A DNA stretch of 64,000 bases, from the NCBI GenBank assembly GCA_019637265.1, contig JAHBVY010000003.1:463947-527946 (forward strand). The letters run 5' to 3'. The notes below the pieces were generated by a model. It searched no databases and was not told the origin of the DNA. It was given only the letters and a program-made list of their open reading frames with translations. Source of the DNA: Polyangiaceae bacterium (GTDB taxonomy: Bacteria; Myxococcota_A; Polyangia; Polyangiales; Polyangiaceae). The translations under genes were made by a program, and so were the position numbers. Of the stretch, positions 21,124 through 31,129 are shown one piece after another. The first letter of the stretch is position 1, and each line of letters begins with the position of its first letter.

Positions 21124-23076
21124 TCATCGTGGCTCCACGTCGATGTACTTGTACCAGCTGTGGTAAACCTCGCTGGGCATGAAGTTTTTCACGCGCTGGT
21201 TCCACACGTAAGAGCGCGTGCGCGCCATGCTGCCGATCGCCGGGCAGTCTTCGATCACCATGTCGCGGAGCTTGGCGTAGAGCGCGTCGCGCTCCGGCGA
21301 GGGGCTCATCACCCGCGCTTGCTCGAAGAGGCGGTTGTACTCCGGGTTGTCGTAGTTGAACTTGTTCGAGCCCGGCGTCTTGTTGGGGCCGTAGAACAGC
21401 TGCAAGAAGTTCTCGGCGTCCGGGTAGTCGGCTCCCCAGGCCAACCCGAACATCTGCGCCTTCTTCCGCTGGAGCTTGTCTTGCAGCTCGGGGAAGCTCG
21501 AGAGCTGGAGCTCGATGCGGATCCCCACGCGGCCGAGCTGACGGATCAGCATCTCGCCTTGCTCTTCGGAGTTGGAGCCGCGGCTGGTGTGGAGCTGGAG
21601 CACCGGGAGCCCCTTGCCTCCGGGGTAACCCGCCTCCGCCAAGAGGCGCTTGGCTCGCTCCAAGTTGAGCCCGCGCATGGGCGAAGGTGGATCGCTGATG
21701 TGACCGCTCAGCCCCGGCGGGATGGGCCCGTCGTAGAGGACGTTGTTGTCGTTGTAGAAGGCGAGGTTGATCTCGCGGGTGTCGAGCGCCGCGCTGATGG
21801 CCTGCCGGAGCTTCTTGGCGCGCGCTGTTTGCTCTGGGGTGAAGCCCGGCCCCATCGCGCCCACGATGGGGTCTTCCATGTTGAAGCCGCGGTAGATGAA
21901 GTCGAGCAGCGGGAGCGGGAAGCTGCCCATGCCTTCATCGGCCAGCGCGCTGCGCAGGCTGTGGTCAGGGTTGAAGACTAAATCGTGGTACTCGGCGGGC
22001 GTCTGCGTGGCGTCCAGATCGCCCACGCGGAACTTGAGCCACATCGGCTGATCTTGCTCGAAGATGTGGAACACCAAGCCGTCCAGCAGCGGCAGCTGCT
22101 TGCCTTTGTCCGCGAGCAGCCCGCGCGCCTCGAACTCGGGGGCGGCTCGGTCAGGATAGCTGCTTGGGTGGTACTTCTCGTTCTTCGTGTAGCGGAGGAA
22201 GCTGCCGCGCACCCACTCCTCCAGCTTGAACGGCCCAGTCCCCACCGGGTGCGAGCTGAACTCCGGGCCGTAGTGCTCGGCGCACTCGCGCGGGACCACG
22301 GCGCTGGTGCCCATCGCCAGCACGTCCAAGAACTGGGGGAAGGGCGTGGTGAGCGCGATCTCGAAGGTGTAGCGGCCAGTGACCTGGAACCCCTCGATGG
22401 GCGCCGTCCACTCGAAGGGGGCACCGACAGGGCGCTTGTCCATCCGCGCCTTGAAGTCGTCCAGCCCGCGGATCCGATCGCGGTATAGCCACCACCCGGT
22501 GGGCGAGTTGGCGCGATCCGTCATCCGCATCAAGGACCAGATGACGTCCTGCGCCACCACCTCGCGCCCGGTGCCAGCGGGCTCGTCCGGCCGCGGCTCG
22601 GGGAAGGGCCAGCTCTGTTTGGAGAAGCAGGGGTCGTCGTGGAAGCGCACGCCCGGCTTCAGCTCGAACTGGTAGCGGAGCTTGTCCTCCGACTCCTTCG
22701 GCATTTCCTTGAGCAAAAGCGGACGCAACTCGTAGGGCCGCACCAGGTACTCGTACTCGAGCAGCGTCTCGTAGACCTGCGACTGAGCGAGGTTGTCGTA
22801 GCTGCTCGAGTTGCGGACTGGATCGAAGGTGCCGACCTTGGCGCGCGCGGAGTAGTGGAAGTAGCGCTTGCCTTGCTCCCACTTCGGCGGCGACTTGCAG
22901 CCTGGTGCCGCGCTCGTCAGCGTGAGCAAGAGCAGGCCGCCCAAGAGCGCGCCCAGGACACGCGCCGCGTGCCGCTGGGAGGTGCGCTGCCTGGGCCTGG
23001 GTGCAGCGCTGACTTCGCTGCGCGGCTCGGTCGGGCGGCGGGCCGCGTTGGGCTTCGAGGGGCTAACCGGCTGCAC
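21124..23076 (-). CDS. dppA: Peptide-binding lipoprotein of the Dpp/Opp importer
   Basis: 650 residues, long for the SBP_bac_5 family. The N-terminus has ~38 basic and polar residues, then a membrane segment and a non-classical lipobox (APGC). The family fold is clear: YETLLEYEYLVRPYELRPLL, FHDDPCF, the HPVGTGPFKLEEW motif, RAKKLRQAISAALDTREIN and WGADYPDAENFLQLFY near the C-terminus. It captures peptides and delivers them to DppBC. First gene of the operon. A ~820-nt gene-free stretch lies upstream. Confidence 0.93.
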   Translation of the reverse strand: MQPVSPSKPNAARRPTEPRSEVSAAPRPRQRTSQRHAARVLGALLGGLLLLTLTSAAPGCKSPPKWEQGKRYFHYSARAKVGTFDPVRNSSSYDNLAQSQVYETLLEYEYLVRPYELRPLLLKEMPKESEDKLRYQFELKPGVRFHDDPCFSKQSWPFPEPRPDEPAGTGREVVAQDVIWSLMRMTDRANSPTGWWLYRDRIRGLDDFKARMDKRPVGAPFEWTAPIEGFQVTGRYTFEIALTTPFPQFLDVLAMGTSAVVPRECAEHYGPEFSSHPVGTGPFKLEEWVRGSFLRYTKNEKYHPSSYPDRAAPEFEARGLLADKGKQLPLLDGLVFHIFEQDQPMWLKFRVGDLDATQTPAEYHDLVFNPDHSLRSALADEGMGSFPLPLLDFIYRGFNMEDPIVGAMGPGFTPEQTARAKKLRQAISAALDTREINLAFYNDNNVLYDGPIPPGLSGHISDPPSPMRGLNLERAKRLLAEAGYPGGKGLPVLQLHTSRGSNSEEQGEMLIRQLGRVGIRIELQLSSFPELQDKLQRKKAQMFGLAWGADYPDAENFLQLFYGPNKTPGSNKFNYDNPEYNRLFEQARVMSPSPERDALYAKLRDMVIEDCPAIGSMARTRSYVWNQRVKNFMPSEVYHSWYKYIDVEPR

Positions 23077-23369
23077 CGGTCTCTGAGGGGGTGGGGGGGC
23101 GTCTCAATGGGGCGTCCTCCGAAGGAAGGCCAGCACCCTAGCCTACTCTGCCCTCGATGTGGCCGGTCATGTGGCCCATCTAGGCCCAGGTGGAGACACC
23201 GCCGGGGAGGGCGGGCCTCGTCTCCTGAGGCCGCGATGACGAGGACTGGGGTCGGGTAGCTAGGAGTGGGGCCCCTCAGCCGATGAAGCGGGCAGGCTAT
23301 TCCTTGCGGGGGGCATCGAACGCAAATATTGCGGCACGAATCGGTTGATACCCCATAGTACAGCTCATG

Positions 23370-23388
23370 TTTTGGGGGTTTGGCAGTG
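23370..23388 (+). repeat. Dispersed motif A copy 4 (exact consensus)
   Basis: TTTTGGGGGTTTGGCAGTG in the long region between dppA and the first OmpA gene. Confidence 0.75.
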
Positions 23389-23479
23389 AAATCGATGGCT
23401 GCGCCCTGCAACTGTCGTCTTCAGCCGACAGCGTTGGCGCCGACAACCCGTCAATACCCGGCCCGTGCGCCGGGACAAA

Positions 23480-23496
23480 TTGGCACGGGGGTTGCT
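23480..23496 (+). promoter_or_regulatory. Sigma-54 (-24/-12) promoter
   Basis: TTGGCACGGGGGTTGCT matches the sigma-54 consensus (TTGGCACGNNNNTTGCW) at every defined position, with correct GG-to-GC spacing. The start site would be near 23507. The nearest plus-strand gene starts 390 nt downstream (OmpA copy 1), so it may drive a long leader, a small RNA, or both. Confidence 0.7.
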
Positions 23497-23893
23497 TTGG
23501 CGGGCCGCACCCAGCTGCTGGAGCCTGGCGCTATTTCCATGTGGAATCATACCCGACCCTCCCTGCGTCAAGTCCCCGCGCCTGTGCTCGCGCGCTGGCG
23601 CTCGGCTTTGGCGTGCGCGGCCGTTGATCAGGTTGGCTGCTCAGCACGTCAGGGCTCGCTCCCGCCTGGCTGCGGGGGCGCGAAGCGGCGGGTGCGCTGG
23701 GGCTCGCTTCCGGGTGACAGCTCGAGATCGACCCATGAGACATCTAGCGTAGGCCTGGCAGGTGTGCGAGAAGGGCGGCCAAGGTCGCCGGCGGAGGCTC
23801 GCTGTAGGAGATGAGCCGGGTTTTTGGGCGATTCAATCATCCGTGTGAGGTCGATGGCACCTCCACGCGCGGAGATATCTAGGGATTCAAAGT

Positions 23894-25630
23894 ATGAAAC
23901 TTCGATACGTAACGAGTTTGCCAGTATTGCTGACGGTGCTGATGGGCGCGGGGACCGCATCGGCGCAGGAGGCCGGTTTCGCGCTGAACCGGTTCGACCC
24001 ATCGGACCGGGGCTCGGACTGGTTCGCGCTGGAGTCGTTGGACTTCGACGGCCACATGCGGGTGGCGCTGGGGCTGGTGGGCGACTGGGCGTACAAGCCG
24101 CTGGTGATGTACGACGGGAACGGGGACGAGGTGAGCCCGATCGTGGAGCACCAGGTGTTCGCGCACGTGGGCGGGAGCATCACGCTTTGGGACCGCTTGA
24201 AGCTGGGGGTGAGCGTGCCGCTGGCGGTGGTGAACTCAGGTCCGAGCGGTACGGACACGAGCTCGAGCTTCTCTTCGGAGGACGGAGCGGGGGTGGGCGA
24301 TGTTCGGGTTGGCGGTGACGTCCGCCTGCTTGGCGAGCGCCGCGGTGCTTTCCGGCTGGGGCTGGGTGTGGGTGTGCACCTCCCGACGGGCGACCAGGAG
24401 AAGTTCTTGGGCGACGGCGCGGTGCGGGTGGTCCCGCGGCTGGGTATTGCCGGCGACGTGGGTCAGCTGGCGTACGCTGCGCGCGTGAGCGGTAATATCC
24501 GCACGGAAAGCAAGGAGCTGGACGGTGTGCCGCTGGGGACGGAGCTCGGGTTCGCGGCGGCTGTCGGTGTGCGGCTGGTGGACGACAAGCTGCTGTTGGG
24601 TCCCGAGATTTACGGGACGACGAACATCGAGGACGGCGACGAGCTGTTCGCGAAGAAGTCGACGCCGTTCGAGGTGGTGATCGGAGGTCACTACCAGGTG
24701 GCCGAGGACTGGAACATCGGGCTCGGTGTGGGTCCGGGGCTGACGCGCGGCTTCGGTAGCCCGCTGCTGCGGGTGCTGGCGAGCGTGGAGTACCGTCCTT
24801 CTGCTGAGGAGGAGATCATCGTCGTGCGCAAGGACACGGACGGCGACGGGATCTACGACGACGAGGACGCGTGCGTGAACCAGCCGGGTGTTGCGAGCGA
24901 GGACCCGTCGAAGCACGGCTGCCCGCTCCCGAACGACAGCGACGGCGACGGGATCACGGATGACCTGGACGCTTGCCCGAACGAGGCAGGCGTGGCGAGC
25001 GAGGACCCGTCGAAGCACGGCTGCCCGCTGCCGCTGGACAGCGACGGTGACGGGATCCCTGACGAGGTGGACGCTTGCCCGAACGAGGCAGGCGTAGCGA
25101 ACGAGGACCCGTCGAAGCACGGCTGCCCGCTGCCGAAGGACACGGACGGCGACGGGATCATGGACCCTGAGGACGCTTGCCCGTCGGTGCCCGGCGAGGC
25201 GAACTCTGACCCGAAGAAGCACGGCTGCCCGAAGGCGCAGATCGAGCAGGGTCAGATCAAGATCTTGGAGCAGGTGAAGTTCAAGACGAACAGCGACGCG
25301 ATCCTTCCTGAGAGCGACGAGATCTTGCAGGCAGTGAAGAAGATCCTGGAGGAGAACCCCGACATCGAGCAGATCAGCATCGAGGGTCACACGGATTCGA
25401 AGGGAGCGCCTGCGTACAACAAGGCGCTGAGCGGTCGTCGTGCGGCTTCCGTGGTGCGCTGGCTGGTGAAGAACGGGGTGGCGCAGAGCCGATTGGTATC
25501 GAAGGGCTTCGGTCAAGAGAAGCCGATTGACACGAACGACACGGAAGAGGGTCGTCAGAACAACCGGCGTGTGGAGTTCCACATCGTCAAGGTGAAGGCC
25601 GGTTCCAAGCTGAAGGTGGAGGAGCGCTGA
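23894..25630 (+). CDS. OmpA-family outer-membrane protein with TSP3 repeats, copy 1
   Basis: 578 residues. Signal peptide 1-24 (cleavage after ASA). Residues ~25-310 look like an outer-membrane beta-barrel (alternating strands, conserved Gly turns). Residues ~313-435 carry four TSP3-type calcium-binding repeats (DTDGDGIYDDEDAC and variants, each ending SKHGCPLP or similar). Residues ~465-565 are an OmpA peptidoglycan-binding domain (IEGHTDSKGAPAYN, RRAASVVRWL, GFGQEKPI). Predicted to span the outer membrane and hold the wall. Its stop shares one base with the start of the MYXO-CTERM gene (TGATG). Nearly identical to the gene at 29393; paralogous to that at 38131. Confidence 0.92.
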   Translation: MKLRYVTSLPVLLTVLMGAGTASAQEAGFALNRFDPSDRGSDWFALESLDFDGHMRVALGLVGDWAYKPLVMYDGNGDEVSPIVEHQVFAHVGGSITLWDRLKLGVSVPLAVVNSGPSGTDTSSSFSSEDGAGVGDVRVGGDVRLLGERRGAFRLGLGVGVHLPTGDQEKFLGDGAVRVVPRLGIAGDVGQLAYAARVSGNIRTESKELDGVPLGTELGFAAAVGVRLVDDKLLLGPEIYGTTNIEDGDELFAKKSTPFEVVIGGHYQVAEDWNIGLGVGPGLTRGFGSPLLRVLASVEYRPSAEEEIIVVRKDTDGDGIYDDEDACVNQPGVASEDPSKHGCPLPNDSDGDGITDDLDACPNEAGVASEDPSKHGCPLPLDSDGDGIPDEVDACPNEAGVANEDPSKHGCPLPKDTDGDGIMDPEDACPSVPGEANSDPKKHGCPKAQIEQGQIKILEQVKFKTNSDAILPESDEILQAVKKILEENPDIEQISIEGHTDSKGAPAYNKALSGRRAASVVRWLVKNGVAQSRLVSKGFGQEKPIDTNDTEEGRQNNRRVEFHIVKVKAGSKLKVEER

Positions 25631-28600
25631 TGCGAAAGCTAAACATTCTCAAGAACAGTGTACTCCGTGAGCGGCGTGCGCTGCCCGCGTTGGCTGCGCT
25701 CGCTGCTGCGGTGCTCGGTGCCGGCTCGACGAGCGCGGCGCCGATCGAGAAGCGCTTGGAGATGGACATCCAAGGTGACTTCTTGGTGATCGGCAACACG
25801 CTCGGCTACGACTGCCGCACGGTGACCCCCAATCCCGTGGTGGTGGGCACGGTGGGCGCCTGCGGCAGCAGCACCAGTGACAGTGCGCCAGACGTGTTCT
25901 GGCGCGCGGCCGACGCAGACAGCGCAGAGGCCAGCACGGCCATCGCACCAGCGGCGGCCCGCAGCACCGCGGTCCTCCACATCCCGGCCACCGCCACCGT
26001 CGAGCGCGCGTTCCTCTACTGGAGCGCGACCTCGACCATCAGCGCCGACACCGGGATGACGGTGACCTTCGAGCGCCCGGGCGCCGGTGGGTTCTCTCAG
26101 GCGATCACCGCCGGGCGGCGGATCGTGGAGGGAACGCAGTACCAGTCTGTCGCTGAGGTGACCGCGCTCATCAACCAGTTCGGCTCGGGTGCGTACCGCC
26201 TGAGCTCGATCGACGTGCGCGACTTCCGCAACACGAGCCAGAACGTCAACTTCGCTGCCTGGACGCTGGTGGTGTTCTACCGAGACGCCAGCGAGCCGAC
26301 GCGCAACCTGGTGCTCTTCGATGGCCTGCACCAGGTGACGAACGGCAACCCGGCGGACGCCGAGCTGAACGGCTTCTTGGTCCCGAACGCGGGCTTCGAC
26401 GCCAAGCTGGGCGTGGTCGCTTATGAGGGTGACGGGGACATCGACGGTGACGCGCTGTTCTTCGGCACCTTGCCGCTCGCCGACTCAGACCGCTTGAGCG
26501 ATGGCGTCGGCGCGATCACGAACTTCTTCAATGGTTCGCGCACCTGGGATGGCACGGCGGTCAGTGTCGTTGGTGACCTCCCGCAGCTCTCCGGCGGCGT
26601 CCGCAGTATGGGCGGTTACGACCTGGACGTCGTCGACATCACCAGCCGGCTGACGCACGGCCAGACGTCGGCGAACATCCGCGCGTCCAGCACCGGGGAC
26701 CAATACTACCTGGGGATGTTCGTCACCTCGATCTCCACCTACAAGCCGAACTTCACGTCCTCCACCAAGACGGTGACGGACCTGAACGGTGGCGGGGTGA
26801 TCCCGGGCGACACCCTCGAGTACTCGATCACGGTGCGCAACGACGGCAACGACGCCTCGACCCTCACGGTGCTGAACGACACCATCCCAGTCGGGATGAC
26901 GTTCGTCCCCGGGTCGCTCACCATCGACGGCGCCGCCAAGACGGACATCGCGGCTGACGATGAGGCGGAGTACGACAGCGGGACGCGCGCCTTGTCCGCT
27001 CGCCTCGGGACCGGCGCCAACGCGAGTCAGGGTGGCTCCATCGCCATCGGTGGCTCGGCGACGGTGACCTTCCGGGTGACCATCGACGCGGGCGCGACGG
27101 GCACGCTGTCGAACCAGGCGTCGATCACCTTCGAGGGTGAGCAGGGCGCGCCCCAGGACACTCAGCCGACGGACGGCTCGAGCGATCCTGGCTCCCAGCC
27201 GACCGACATCGTCATCGATCATTGCAACGACGACACGGACTGCTCCGCCGGCACGCCCATCTGCGCCACCAGCCTCAGCCCGCAGATCTGCGTGCAGTGC
27301 CTGAGCGACGCGGACTGCGGCGGCGGTGAGCCCACGTGTAACCTCGGGACCTTCACCTGCGAGTGCTCGGCTGGCCCTGGCGCGTGCCTCGACTCGGATG
27401 GTGATGGCCTGACCGACGTGGAGGAGCTCGCCATCGGCACCGATCCGTTCGACGCCGACAGCGATGACGACGGGCTCTTGGACGGCGAGGAGATCGACCC
27501 CGGCCTGGACAGCGACGGGGACGGCCTCATCAACGCGTTGGATCCCGACAGCGACAACGATGGCCTGTTCGACGGCACGGAGATGGGCAAGGACTGCTCG
27601 CATCCGGACACCGACCCGGCAGCCAAGGCTTGCCGCGCCGACGCAGACCCCACCACCACCACGGACCCGCTCAAGTGGGACACCGATGATGGCGGCGTGA
27701 GCGACGGCTCGGAGGACGCCAACCTGAACGGGCGGTTGGATGCTGGTGAGGCGGACCCGAACGACGGGGCCGACGACAGCGGCGTGGTGGACACGGACGG
27801 TGACGGCCTGAGCGATCTGCTCGAGCTGTTCCTGGGCAGTGACCCGAACGATGCCGACAGCGACGATGACGGCGTGCCCGATGGTGAGGAGCCCAACCCC
27901 TCGCATGACACCGACGGCGACGGCCTGATCAACATCCTCGACGTGGATAGCGACAACGACGCGCTCTACGACGGGACGGAGATGGGCTACGGCTGCGACG
28001 GGCCTGGCACCGACGCGAGCCGGAACCACTGCATCCCGGATGGGGACCTGGGCGCCACCAAGACCTCGCCGCTGCTCTGGGACACCGACGGTGGCGGTGC
28101 GAGCGACGGCTCCGAGGACTGGAACCGGAACGGCGTGGTCGACGCCGGTGAGACGGACCCGACGGCGGGCAACGGCGCTGACGATGCCAACGTGGTCGAC
28201 ACCGACGGTGACGGCCTGGGTGACAACCTCGAGATCGAGCTCGGCAGCGACCCGAACAACGCGGATAGCGACAACGACGGCCTGCTCGATGGTGACGAGC
28301 CCAACCCGGGCGACGACCATGACGGCGATGGCCTGATCAACATCCTCGATGCCGACAGTGACGATGACGGCCTCCCGGATGGCCTCGAGGCAGGGCGCAT
28401 CTGCGATCACCCGGACACCGACCTCTCGGTGGGGATCTGCCTCCCCGATGGTGACGCGGGCGCAACCACCACGGGCGTGCTCCAGCGTGACACCGACGGT
28501 GGTGGCGCGACCGACGGTGAGGAGGACGTGAACCGCAACGGCGTGGTCGACCCCGGTGAGCGTGACCCCAACGATCCGTCCGATGACAGCACGAGCCCCA

Positions 28601-28914
28601 CCGGTGGCGCGGGCGGCGTCGGTGGCTCGGCGGGTAGCGCGGGCGCCGCAGGCTCGGCGGGTGCCGGTGGTACCGCGGGCACCGCGGGCTCTGGTGGTAC
28701 CGGCGGCACGGGCAACAGCTCGTTCGGCGGCACCGCTGGGCAGGGTGGCTCGGGTGCGCAGGGCGGCTCGGCCCAGGGTGACGAAGGCTTCTCCTTGGAG
28801 GGCGGTGGCTGCGGCTGCGCTGTCCCGGCTGGGAAGTCCAACTCGGCACCCCTAGCGCTCGCCCTCGGGGCGCTGGGTGCGGCGGCCATGCTGCGGCGCC
28901 GTCGTCGGTCCTGA
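25630..28914 (+). CDS. MYXO-CTERM surface protein with DUF11-like and TSP3 repeat regions
   Basis: 1094 residues. Signal peptide ~1-37 ending STSAAP. Residues ~38-375 are a beta-rich domain shared with the protein at 31129. Residues ~377-503 resemble a DUF11-type repeat (DTLEYSITVRNDGNDAS, then VTIDAGATGTLSNQASITF). A Cys-rich stretch (CNDDTDC to CECSAGPGAC) spans ~531-585. About 400 residues of Asp/Gly-rich TSP3-like calcium-binding repeats follow, then a Gly/Ala/Thr linker. The C-terminus (~1058-1094) is a MYXO-CTERM sorting signal: a Cys pair (GCGCAVP), a hydrophobic helix and an RRRRR end. Such tails are processed and the protein displayed at the cell surface. Likely works with the OmpA protein before it. 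Confidence 0.9.
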   Translation: MRKLNILKNSVLRERRALPALAALAAAVLGAGSTSAAPIEKRLEMDIQGDFLVIGNTLGYDCRTVTPNPVVVGTVGACGSSTSDSAPDVFWRAADADSAEASTAIAPAAARSTAVLHIPATATVERAFLYWSATSTISADTGMTVTFERPGAGGFSQAITAGRRIVEGTQYQSVAEVTALINQFGSGAYRLSSIDVRDFRNTSQNVNFAAWTLVVFYRDASEPTRNLVLFDGLHQVTNGNPADAELNGFLVPNAGFDAKLGVVAYEGDGDIDGDALFFGTLPLADSDRLSDGVGAITNFFNGSRTWDGTAVSVVGDLPQLSGGVRSMGGYDLDVVDITSRLTHGQTSANIRASSTGDQYYLGMFVTSISTYKPNFTSSTKTVTDLNGGGVIPGDTLEYSITVRNDGNDASTLTVLNDTIPVGMTFVPGSLTIDGAAKTDIAADDEAEYDSGTRALSARLGTGANASQGGSIAIGGSATVTFRVTIDAGATGTLSNQASITFEGEQGAPQDTQPTDGSSDPGSQPTDIVIDHCNDDTDCSAGTPICATSLSPQICVQCLSDADCGGGEPTCNLGTFTCECSAGPGACLDSDGDGLTDVEELAIGTDPFDADSDDDGLLDGEEIDPGLDSDGDGLINALDPDSDNDGLFDGTEMGKDCSHPDTDPAAKACRADADPTTTTDPLKWDTDDGGVSDGSEDANLNGRLDAGEADPNDGADDSGVVDTDGDGLSDLLELFLGSDPNDADSDDDGVPDGEEPNPSHDTDGDGLINILDVDSDNDALYDGTEMGYGCDGPGTDASRNHCIPDGDLGATKTSPLLWDTDGGGASDGSEDWNRNGVVDAGETDPTAGNGADDANVVDTDGDGLGDNLEIELGSDPNNADSDNDGLLDGDEPNPGDDHDGDGLINILDADSDDDGLPDGLEAGRICDHPDTDLSVGICLPDGDAGATTTGVLQRDTDGGGATDGEEDVNRNGVVDPGERDPNDPSDDSTSPTGGAGGVGGSAGSAGAAGSAGAGGTAGTAGSGGTGGTGNSSFGGTAGQGGSGAQGGSAQGDEGFSLEGGGCGCAVPAGKSNSAPLALALGALGAAAMLRRRRRS

Positions 28915-28937
28915 CGCGCGGCTAGCGTAGCGAGTGG

Positions 28938-28969
28938 AGAGGCCACCCAGGCGACTGGGTGGCCTCTTT
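28938..28969 (+). terminator. Intrinsic terminator
   Basis: A perfect 13-bp stem (AGAGGCCACCCAG / CTGGGTGGCCTCT) with a GCGA loop, followed by TTTG, 24 nt after the first MYXO-CTERM gene. It should end transcription of cassette 1. Confidence 0.85.
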
Positions 28970-29392
28970 GCGTTGGGGGCGACGGGGCGCAACGCTCGCC
29001 GGGCACTCGGTGACTGCAGGGACGCATGGCGGCTGGCGCTGGGACCAACCCCCAACCCCCGATCGCGCGCTTCATCCGGTGGACCCTGGCGGGGCACCAA
29101 GCTACGCGACAGGGGTGTCGGGCTCTGTTTCCGCAAGGGTTTTCGCGGCTTCGCGTGGAGTGAGGGTGCGTGCGACACAGCGCCACGCCAGCTCGTTCGG
29201 GCTCGCCTGCCTGGCGTCGTGTGAGAGCGGGTCTCTGAGACGTCTGGCGCGAGGCCGGCAGGTGTGCCAGAAGGCGAGCGAGGATCGGCCGCGGAGGCTC
29301 GCACCGGGAGGCGAGCCAGGTCACGCGAGCGATTCAATCCATGTGAGGTCGAGTCGGCTCCACCTGCGGTCGGACATCTAGGGATTCAAAGT
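28970..29392. other. Gene-free region between the two OmpA/MYXO-CTERM cassettes
   Basis: No credible gene. It contains a C-run (ACCAACCCCCAACCCCCG, 29044-29061) distantly like motif A/B, and about 140 nt before the second OmpA gene that align with the region before the first but are clearly diverged. A promoter for cassette 2 is expected here but I cannot pick one out. Confidence 0.4.
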
Positions 29393-31129
29393 ATGAAACT
29401 TCGATACGTAACGAGTTTGCCAGTATTGCTGACGGTGCTGATGGGCGCGGGGACCGCATCGGCGCAGGAGGCCGGTTTCGCGCTGAACCGGTTCGACCCA
29501 TCGGACCGGGGCTCGGATTGGTTCGCGCTGGAGTCGTTGGACTTCGATGGCCACATGCGGGTGGCGCTGGGTCTGGTGGGTGACTGGGCGTACAAGCCGC
29601 TGGTGATGTACGACGGGAACGGGGACGAGGTAGACCCGATCGTGGAGCACCAGGTGTTCGCGCACGTGGGCGGGAGCATCACGCTTTGGGACCGCTTGAA
29701 GCTGGGGGTGAGCGTGCCGCTGGCGGTGGTGAACTCAGGTCCGAGCGGTACGGACACAAACTCGAGCTTCTCTTCGGAGGACGGAGCGGGGGTGGGCGAT
29801 GTTCGGGTTGGCGGTGACGTCCGCCTGCTTGGCGAGCGCCGCGGTGCTTTCCGGCTGGGGCTGGGTGTGGGTGTGCACCTCCCGACGGGCGACCAGGAGA
29901 AGTTCTTGGGCGACGGCGCGGTGCGGGTGGTCCCGCGGCTGGGTATTGCCGGCGACGTGGGTCAGCTGGCGTACGCTGCGCGCGTGAGCGGTAATATCCG
30001 CACGGAAAGCAAGGAGCTGGACGGTGTGCCGCTGGGGACGGAGCTCGGGTTCGCGGCGGCTGTCGGTGTGCGGCTGGTGGACGACAAGCTGCTGTTGGGT
30101 CCCGAGATTTACGGGACGACGAACATCGAGGACGGCGACGAGCTGTTCGCGAAGAAGTCGACGCCGTTCGAGGTGGTGATCGGAGGTCACTACCAGGTGG
30201 CCGAGGACTGGAACATCGGGCTCGGTGTGGGTCCGGGGCTGACGCGCGGCTTCGGTAGCCCGCTGCTGCGGGTGCTGGCGAGCGTGGAGTACCGTCCTTC
30301 TGCTGAGGAGGAGATCATCGTCGTGCGCAAGGACACGGACGGCGACGGGATCTACGACGACGAGGACGCGTGCGTGAACCAGCCGGGTGTTGCGAGCGAG
30401 GACCCGTCGAAGCACGGCTGCCCGCTCCCGAACGACAGCGACGGCGACGGGATCACGGATGACCTGGACGCTTGCCCGAACGAGGCAGGCGTGGCGAGCG
30501 AGGACCCGTCGAAGCACGGCTGCCCGCTGCCGCTGGACAGCGACGGTGACGGGATCCCTGACGAGGTGGACGCTTGCCCGAACGAGGCAGGCGTAGCGAA
30601 CGAGGACCCGTCGAAGCACGGCTGCCCGCTGCCGAAGGACACGGACGGCGACGGGATCATGGACCCTGAGGACGCTTGCCCGTCGGTGCCCGGCGAGGCG
30701 AACTCTGACCCGAAGAAGCACGGCTGCCCGAAGGCGCAGATCGAGCAGGGTCAGATCAAGATCTTGGAGCAGGTGAAGTTCAAGACGAACAGCGACGCGA
30801 TCCTTCCTGAGAGCGACGAGATCTTGCAGGCAGTGAAGAAGATCCTGGAGGAGAACCCCGACATCGAGCAGATCAGCATCGAGGGTCACACGGATTCGAA
30901 GGGAGCGCCTGCGTACAACAAGGCGCTGAGCGGTCGTCGTGCGGCTTCCGTGGTGCGCTGGCTGGTGAAGAACGGGGTGGCGCAGAGCCGATTGGTATCG
31001 AAGGGCTTCGGTCAGGAGAAGCCGATTGACACGAACGACACGGAAGAGGGTCGTCAGAACAACCGGCGTGTGGAGTTCCACATCGTCAAGGTGAAGGCCG
31101 GTTCCAAGCTGAAGGTGGAGGAGCGCTGA
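29393..31129 (+). CDS. OmpA-family outer-membrane protein with TSP3 repeats, copy 2
   Basis: 578 residues, same architecture as the copy at 23894 (signal peptide, beta-barrel, four TSP3 repeats, OmpA domain). Only two residues differ (EVSP to EVDP; TDTSSS to TDTNSS). I count about ten nucleotide differences, nine of them in the first ~370 nt of the gene. I chose the ATG at 29393 because it gives the signal peptide MKLRYVTSLP and matches copy 1. It shares one base with the next start (TGATG). An in-frame extension back to 29264 has no counterpart in copy 1 and is not used. Confidence 0.92.
   Translation: MKLRYVTSLPVLLTVLMGAGTASAQEAGFALNRFDPSDRGSDWFALESLDFDGHMRVALGLVGDWAYKPLVMYDGNGDEVDPIVEHQVFAHVGGSITLWDRLKLGVSVPLAVVNSGPSGTDTNSSFSSEDGAGVGDVRVGGDVRLLGERRGAFRLGLGVGVHLPTGDQEKFLGDGAVRVVPRLGIAGDVGQLAYAARVSGNIRTESKELDGVPLGTELGFAAAVGVRLVDDKLLLGPEIYGTTNIEDGDELFAKKSTPFEVVIGGHYQVAEDWNIGLGVGPGLTRGFGSPLLRVLASVEYRPSAEEEIIVVRKDTDGDGIYDDEDACVNQPGVASEDPSKHGCPLPNDSDGDGITDDLDACPNEAGVASEDPSKHGCPLPLDSDGDGIPDEVDACPNEAGVANEDPSKHGCPLPKDTDGDGIMDPEDACPSVPGEANSDPKKHGCPKAQIEQGQIKILEQVKFKTNSDAILPESDEILQAVKKILEENPDIEQISIEGHTDSKGAPAYNKALSGRRAASVVRWLVKNGVAQSRLVSKGFGQEKPIDTNDTEEGRQNNRRVEFHIVKVKAGSKLKVEER

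Larger units (their letters stand above)
23077..23893. other. Gene-free region between dppA and the first OmpA cassette
   Basis: No convincing gene. It holds motif A copy 4, a strong sigma-54-type promoter on the plus strand (23480-23496), and, in its last ~140 nt, sequence diverged from but alignable with the region before the second OmpA gene (e.g. GATTCAAT followed by TGTGAGGTCGA). A plus-strand small RNA or long leader from the sigma-54 promoter is possible. Confidence 0.55.

Noticed and set aside
24834..25210. Periodic repeat that could be mistaken for a CRISPR-like array
   Set aside because: It encodes the four TSP3 calcium-binding repeats in frame; no spacers.
26485..28410. 641-codon minus-strand frame opposite the TSP3 repeats
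   Set aside because: Its Val/Ile/Arg periodicity simply reflects the Asp/Gly repeat codons on the plus strand.
29264..29392. In-frame N-terminal extension of OmpA copy 2
   Set aside because: Absent from copy 1, Arg-rich, and it would bury the signal peptide.
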